This document shows positions 32,252 to 35,340 of a stretch of DNA of 35,340 nt, one piece after another (the stretch's first letter is position 1; each line of letters opens with the position of its first letter). This DNA comes from an uncultured Clostridia bacterium. GTDB lineage: Bacteria > Bacillota > Clostridia > Lachnospirales > CAG-274. Location of the stretch: assembly GCA_944383875.1 (NCBI GenBank), contig CALWRD010000159.1, positions 1-35,340 of the forward strand, given 5' to 3'. A program made the position numbers and the translations under genes. The notes beneath the pieces are model-generated. The model did no database searches. It was not told where the DNA came from and saw only the letters and a program-made list of their open reading frames with translations.

Positions 32252-33259
32252 TCAGCCAAGCTCAGCAAAGTACTTGATTGTTCTAACCATCTGGCTTGTG
32301 TATGAGTTTTCATTATCATACCAAGATACAACCTGAACCTCATACTGATCATCAGAAATCTTGTTAACCATAGTCTGGGTAGCATCAAAGAGTGAGCCAT
32401 ACTTCATACCGATAACATCGGAAGAAACAATGAGGTCTTCATTGTAACCGAAAGATTCATCGGAAGCAGCCTTCATAGCAGCATTGATAGCATCAACGGT
32501 GATATCCTTGCCCTTAACAACAGCAGTAAGGATAGTAGTTGAACCTGTAGGAACAGGAACTCTCTGTGCAGAACCGATAAGCTTGCCATTAAGCTCAGGG
32601 ATAACAAGACCGATAGCCTTAGCAGCACCTGTAGAGTTAGGAACAATGTTGATAGCTGCGGCACGTGCCCTTCTGAGGTCGCCCTTTCTCTGAGGACCGT
32701 CAAGGATCATCTGGTCGCCTGTGTAAGCGTGGATTGTAACCATGATACCTGACTGAATTTCAGCAAAGTCGTTAAGAGCCTTAGCCATAGGAGCAAGGCA
32801 GTTTGTTGTACAGGAAGCAGCGGAAATGATCTTGTCTTCCTTAGTAAGTATGTCATGGTTTGTGTTAAATACAATAGTAGGAAGATCGTTGCCTGCAGGA
32901 GCGGAAATAACTACCTTCTTAGCACCTGCATTGATGTGAGCCATTGACTTTTCCTTTGAAGTATAGAAACCTGTACATTCAAGAACAACGTCAACATCAA
33001 GCTCGCCCCAAGGAAGGTTGTTAGCGTCAGCCTCCTTGTAGATCTTAATTTCCTGACCGTTTACAATAATAGAATCATCTGTAGCCTCTACAGTACCCTC
33101 AAACTTACCCTGAGCAGAATCATACTTAAGAAGGTGAGCAAGCATCTTAGGTGCTGTAAGGTCGTTAATAGCTACAACTTCGTAACCGTCAGCAACAAAC
33201 ATCTGTCTGAAAGCAAGACGACCGATACGACCGAAACCATTAATAGCAACTTTTACCAT
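32252..33259 (-). CDS. gap: Glyceraldehyde-3-phosphate dehydrogenase (type I)
   Basis: NAD-dependent glycolytic enzyme, oxidising glyceraldehyde-3-phosphate with phosphate to 1,3-bisphosphoglycerate. 335 aa. N-terminal [18 protein letters not shown] binds NAD; the catalytic motif is [12 protein letters not shown] (Cys nucleophile); [26 protein letters not shown] and [16 protein letters not shown] are conserved. ATG 33259 has TTAGGAGG upstream; the in-frame start at 33331 lies essentially at the predicted transcript start and is unlikely. Own promoter with a repeat-bearing leader, own terminator; the usual pgk-tpi neighbours are absent here. Confidence 0.97.
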   Translation of the reverse strand: MVKVAINGFGRIGRLAFRQMFVADGYEVVAINDLTAPKMLAHLLKYDSAQGKFEGTVEATDDSIIVNGQEIKIYKEADANNLPWGELDVDVVLECTGFYTSKEKSMAHINAGAKKVVISAPAGNDLPTIVFNTNHDILTKEDKIISAASCTTNCLAPMAKALNDFAEIQSGIMVTIHAYTGDQMILDGPQRKGDLRRARAAAINIVPNSTGAAKAIGLVIPELNGKLIGSAQRVPVPTGSTTILTAVVKGKDITVDAINAAMKAASDESFGYNEDLIVSSDVIGMKYGSLFDATQTMVNKISDDQYEVQVVSWYDNENSYTSQMVRTIKYFAELG

Positions 33260-33299
33260 TTTTTTATTCCTCCTAAAAATATATTTAGATTGATCGGGA

Positions 33300-33345
33300 G
33301 GTAACCCCGAGTTGTTACCCTTTGTAACCAATTAACATTATATCA
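33300..33345 (-). promoter_or_regulatory. gap promoter and repeat-bearing leader
   Basis: Extended -10 TGATATAAT on the minus strand (33337-33345, TATAAT at 33337-33342) with a poor -35. Directly downstream, in the leader, lie three GTTACC/GGTAAC-type units: plus strand GGTAACC (33300-33306), GTTACC (33314-33319) and GTAACC (33324-33329). They can pair with one another in alternate ways, and a further TCGGG/CCCGA stem is possible. Candidate operator or mRNA-stability structure. Confidence 0.5.
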
Positions 33346-33393
33346 CATTTATTGCAAAAGATAAACAATTTTTTGTATCTTTTACATTTTTTA

Positions 33394-33489
33394 TCAACTT
33401 TTATGAACAAGTGCTATAATTGAAAGAACAAGAGCCGCCGCACTCATCAATAACGCCGTACCACTTATGGCAACACTTACAATTTTCAT
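33394..33489 (-). CDS. 31-aa hydrophobic membrane peptide between purL and gap
   Basis: Short ORF beginning MKIVSVAISGTALLMSAAAL and ending IIALVHKS. GGAGG lies just before the ATG at 33489 with a 7-nt spacer. The whole chain is one membrane helix with a basic C-terminal end. It begins 66 bp after the purL stop, and no clear promoter lies between, so it probably shares the purL transcript. Small hydrophobic peptides of this kind can modulate transporters or be toxins, but nothing here shows which. No family known to me. Confidence 0.6.
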   Translation of the reverse strand: MKIVSVAISGTALLMSAAALVLSIIALVHKS

Positions 33490-33554
33490 ATCAATACCTC
33501 CAATTTAGTCGTATTTTAATAGCAAAATTTGTATAAAATCACCAGTTTTGTCTG

Positions 33555-35340
33555 TTAACTGAAGTATTTAACGCCGGAAAGTATAATCTTTTGATCTTTT
33601 TCTCCGCATACGTTTTTATATACGCCCTTACTGATACGTTCGGTATGTCCCATTTTTCCGAGTACACGACCGTCGGGGCTTGTAATACCCTCAATAGCAT
33701 ATACCGAACCGTTTGGATTATACCTGATGTCATAAGTAGGCTCACCATTCGGTTCGACATACTGTGTTGCAATCTGTCCGTTAGCCTCAAGCGCTTTTAT
33801 GGTAGCCTCATCTGCCACAAAACGTCCCTCACCGTGTGAAAAAGCAACGGTGTGAATATCCCCTACTTCACTTTCCCAAAGCCATGGGGACTTATTTGAA
33901 ACAATCTTGGTATTTGCCAAGCAGGATACGTGTCTGCCTATGGTGTTGAATGTAAGGGTAGGGGAATTTTCCTCCATATCCCTTATTTCGCCGTATGGCA
34001 CAAGACCCAGTTTGATAAGTGCCTGGAAGCCGTTGCAGACACCCAGCATAAGTCCGTCCCTGTTTTTAAGCAGATTGTTTACTACCTCGGTAATCTTTGG
34101 ATTGCGGAATACGGCAGCTATGAACTTACCAGAACCCTCAGGCTCATCACCTGCGCTGAAACCGCCGGGAACCATAATTATCTGCGAATTATTAATCATT
34201 TCAGCCATCTTGTCAATGGATTCACTGAGCCACTCATTCTTAAGGTTTGAAATAACAAGGGTATCGGCAACCGCACCTGCCCTTTCAAAAGCCCTTAAGG
34301 TATCATATTCACAGTTTGTACCGGGGAATACGGGAATAAGCACACGAGGAGAGGCTATACCCTTACCCGATGTCTTCTTAACAGCAATATTAAAACTCTT
34401 TAAAGTAATATCGCTGTCATCAAAGGTATCAAAATACTTGGTTGGGAACACCTTTTCAAGAGGCTTGAACCATGCTCTTAAAGCTTCGTCCAATGTAATT
34501 GTTTCACCGTTTGCCACAATGTACGCTTTATCAATAGTATTACCGATTACCTTGCAATTATAAGCCTTAAGTTCCTCAATGGCACTGTCATCCGCAAGCT
34601 CCAATACAAAGGAACCATAGCTCCAGTTAAATAAATCATCATCATTAATTTCAGCGCCTATTCCGTTACCGAAACACATCTTGCTTACTGCCGCCGAAAC
34701 ACCGCCGAAACCTATAGTTGCAGCCGAAACAACCTTTTTGCTTTCAATAAGGTTGCTGACAACATCAAAGTTTTTCTTAAGCACCTCAAAATCAGGTCTG
34801 TCATATTCATCATATGCGGCTGTCAGCTTAACTATCTTGTGTCCCGCAGCCTTAAATTCAGGGGAAATAACCTTGTCCATATCCGTTACGTCAACTGCAA
34901 AGGAAACAAGAGTAGGAGGTACATCCATATCCTTAAATGTACCGGACATACTGTCCTTGCCGCCTATTGAACCGGTACCAAGCTGCATCTGTGCTTCAAG
35001 TGCGCCGAGAAGTGCCGCAAACGGCTTTCCCCATCTGCTTGCTTCCTCACCCAGTCTTTCAAAATATTCCTGGAAGGTAAGCCTTACCCTGTCATATCTG
35101 CCGCCGCCTGCTACTATCTTAGCTACAGATTCAACCACCGCATACATTGCACTGTGGAATGGACTCCATTTAGCAACAACAGGGTTGTAACCCCAGCTCA
35201 TAAGTGTGGTAGTAGTGGTTTCGCCCTTAAGAACAGGAACCTTGGCTGCCATTACCTCCGCAGGCGTCAACTGATTTTTGCCGCCGAAAGGCATAAGCAC
35301 AGTGTTTGCACCAATGGTTGAGTCAAATCTTTCAACAAGA
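33555..35340 (-). CDS. purL: Phosphoribosylformylglycinamidine synthase, clostridial single-chain type, 5' end off window
   Basis: Fourth step of purine synthesis: ATP- and glutamine-dependent conversion of FGAR to FGAM. About 595 codons (C-terminal half) are visible and the reading frame continues past the right edge, where it reads LVERFDSTIGANTVLMPFGG. Visible parts: the second AIR-synthase-like domain with GTGSIGGKDSMSGTF, a linker, and a C-terminal class-I glutamine amidotransferase domain with PGGFSAGDE, GVCNGFQALIKLG (catalytic Cys) and HTVAFSHGEGRF (His). The fusion of PurL and PurQ-like domains is the long single-chain form. The 31-aa peptide gene follows. Confidence 0.95.
   Translation of the reverse strand, partial: LVERFDSTIGANTVLMPFGGKNQLTPAEVMAAKVPVLKGETTTTTLMSWGYNPVVAKWSPFHSAMYAVVESVAKIVAGGGRYDRVRLTFQEYFERLGEEASRWGKPFAALLGALEAQMQLGTGSIGGKDSMSGTFKDMDVPPTLVSFAVDVTDMDKVISPEFKAAGHKIVKLTAAYDEYDRPDFEVLKKNFDVVSNLIESKKVVSAATIGFGGVSAAVSKMCFGNGIGAEINDDDLFNWSYGSFVLELADDSAIEELKAYNCKVIGNTIDKAYIVANGETITLDEALRAWFKPLEKVFPTKYFDTFDDSDITLKSFNIAVKKTSGKGIASPRVLIPVFPGTNCEYDTLRAFERAGAVADTLVISNLKNEWLSESIDKMAEMINNSQIIMVPGGFSAGDEPEGSGKFIAAVFRNPKITEVVNNLLKNRDGLMLGVCNGFQALIKLGLVPYGEIRDMEENSPTLTFNTIGRHVSCLANTKIVSNKSPWLWESEVGDIHTVAFSHGEGRFVADEATIKALEANGQIATQYVEPNGEPTYDIRYNPNGSVYAIEGITSPDGRVLGKMGHTERISKGVYKNVCGEKDQKIILSGVKYFS

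Noticed and set aside
1-35340. tRNA, rRNA, CRISPR array, intact IS or prophage
   Set aside because: No cloverleaf, regularly spaced repeat array, transposase or phage genes found by reading both strands.

Overview
The window looks like a chromosomal stretch from a low-GC, anaerobic gut-type member of the Clostridia (Firmicutes). The evidence is strong GGAGG-type ribosome binding sites, sigma-A promoters with 17-bp spacers, a clostridial-type single-chain PurL, a DnaD/DnaC-like helicase-loading pair, PadR/HAAS proteins, and the conserved asp23-nusB-xseA-xseB-ispA-dxs-tlyA-nadK-argR-recN order. A secreted pectate lyase with a C-terminal dockerin-like module points to plant cell-wall use. A pectin specialist such as a Monoglobus relative is possible, but that is only a guess. 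Most genes lie on the minus strand.

Layout. 1-1701 (minus): a metal P-type ATPase operon, read as a 26-aa membrane peptide, a DUF6110-like 89-aa protein, then the ATPase, cut by the left edge. 1763-3928: a very acidic secreted protein with a copper-amine-oxidase-N-like domain. 3989-4727: pyrE. 4750-6972 (plus): an EamA-type permease and a pair of half-size chromate transporters. 6973-7486: a dense run of stem-loops with two identical 22-nt hairpins about 270 bp apart; the second copy supplies the C-terminus of a small minus-strand ORF. 7622-11089 (plus): the pectate lyase. 11099-12733 (minus): rny (RNase Y), probably starting at CTG. 13013-15424 (minus): a PadR - HAAS membrane protein - anchored protein operon. 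15425-15750: palindrome-rich DNA that may encode a structured RNA.

15751-26368 (minus): housekeeping core. Transcription of asp23, nusB, xseA, xseB, ispA, a PAP2-like gene, dxs, tlyA and nadK appears to start at one promoter near 26341-26368. argR has its own promoter and is followed by recN and a lipoprotein gene. In Bacillus and many Clostridia this block is flanked by spoIIIA genes on one side and spoIVB-spo0A on the other. Neither flank is present here, which fits a non-sporulating or rearranged lineage.

26415-27590 (plus): a THUMP/RlmL-like RNA methyltransferase. 27591-27851: a 51-bp palindrome with insertion-sequence-like ends and a terminator. 27852-28676 (minus): a Nudix hydrolase and an acidic single-pass membrane protein. 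28829-32150 (minus): MBL-fold hydrolase, VOC protein, DnaD-like and DnaC-like helicase loaders, tightly packed. 32175-33345 (minus): gap, with a repeat-bearing leader. 33394-35340 (minus): the 3' half of purL followed by a 31-aa membrane peptide.

I saw no tRNA, rRNA, CRISPR array, prophage or intact transposon. No single new multi-gene system stands out. The least explained material is the hairpin-rich spacers, the small peptides (26, 31 and 78 aa) and the acidic repeat protein.
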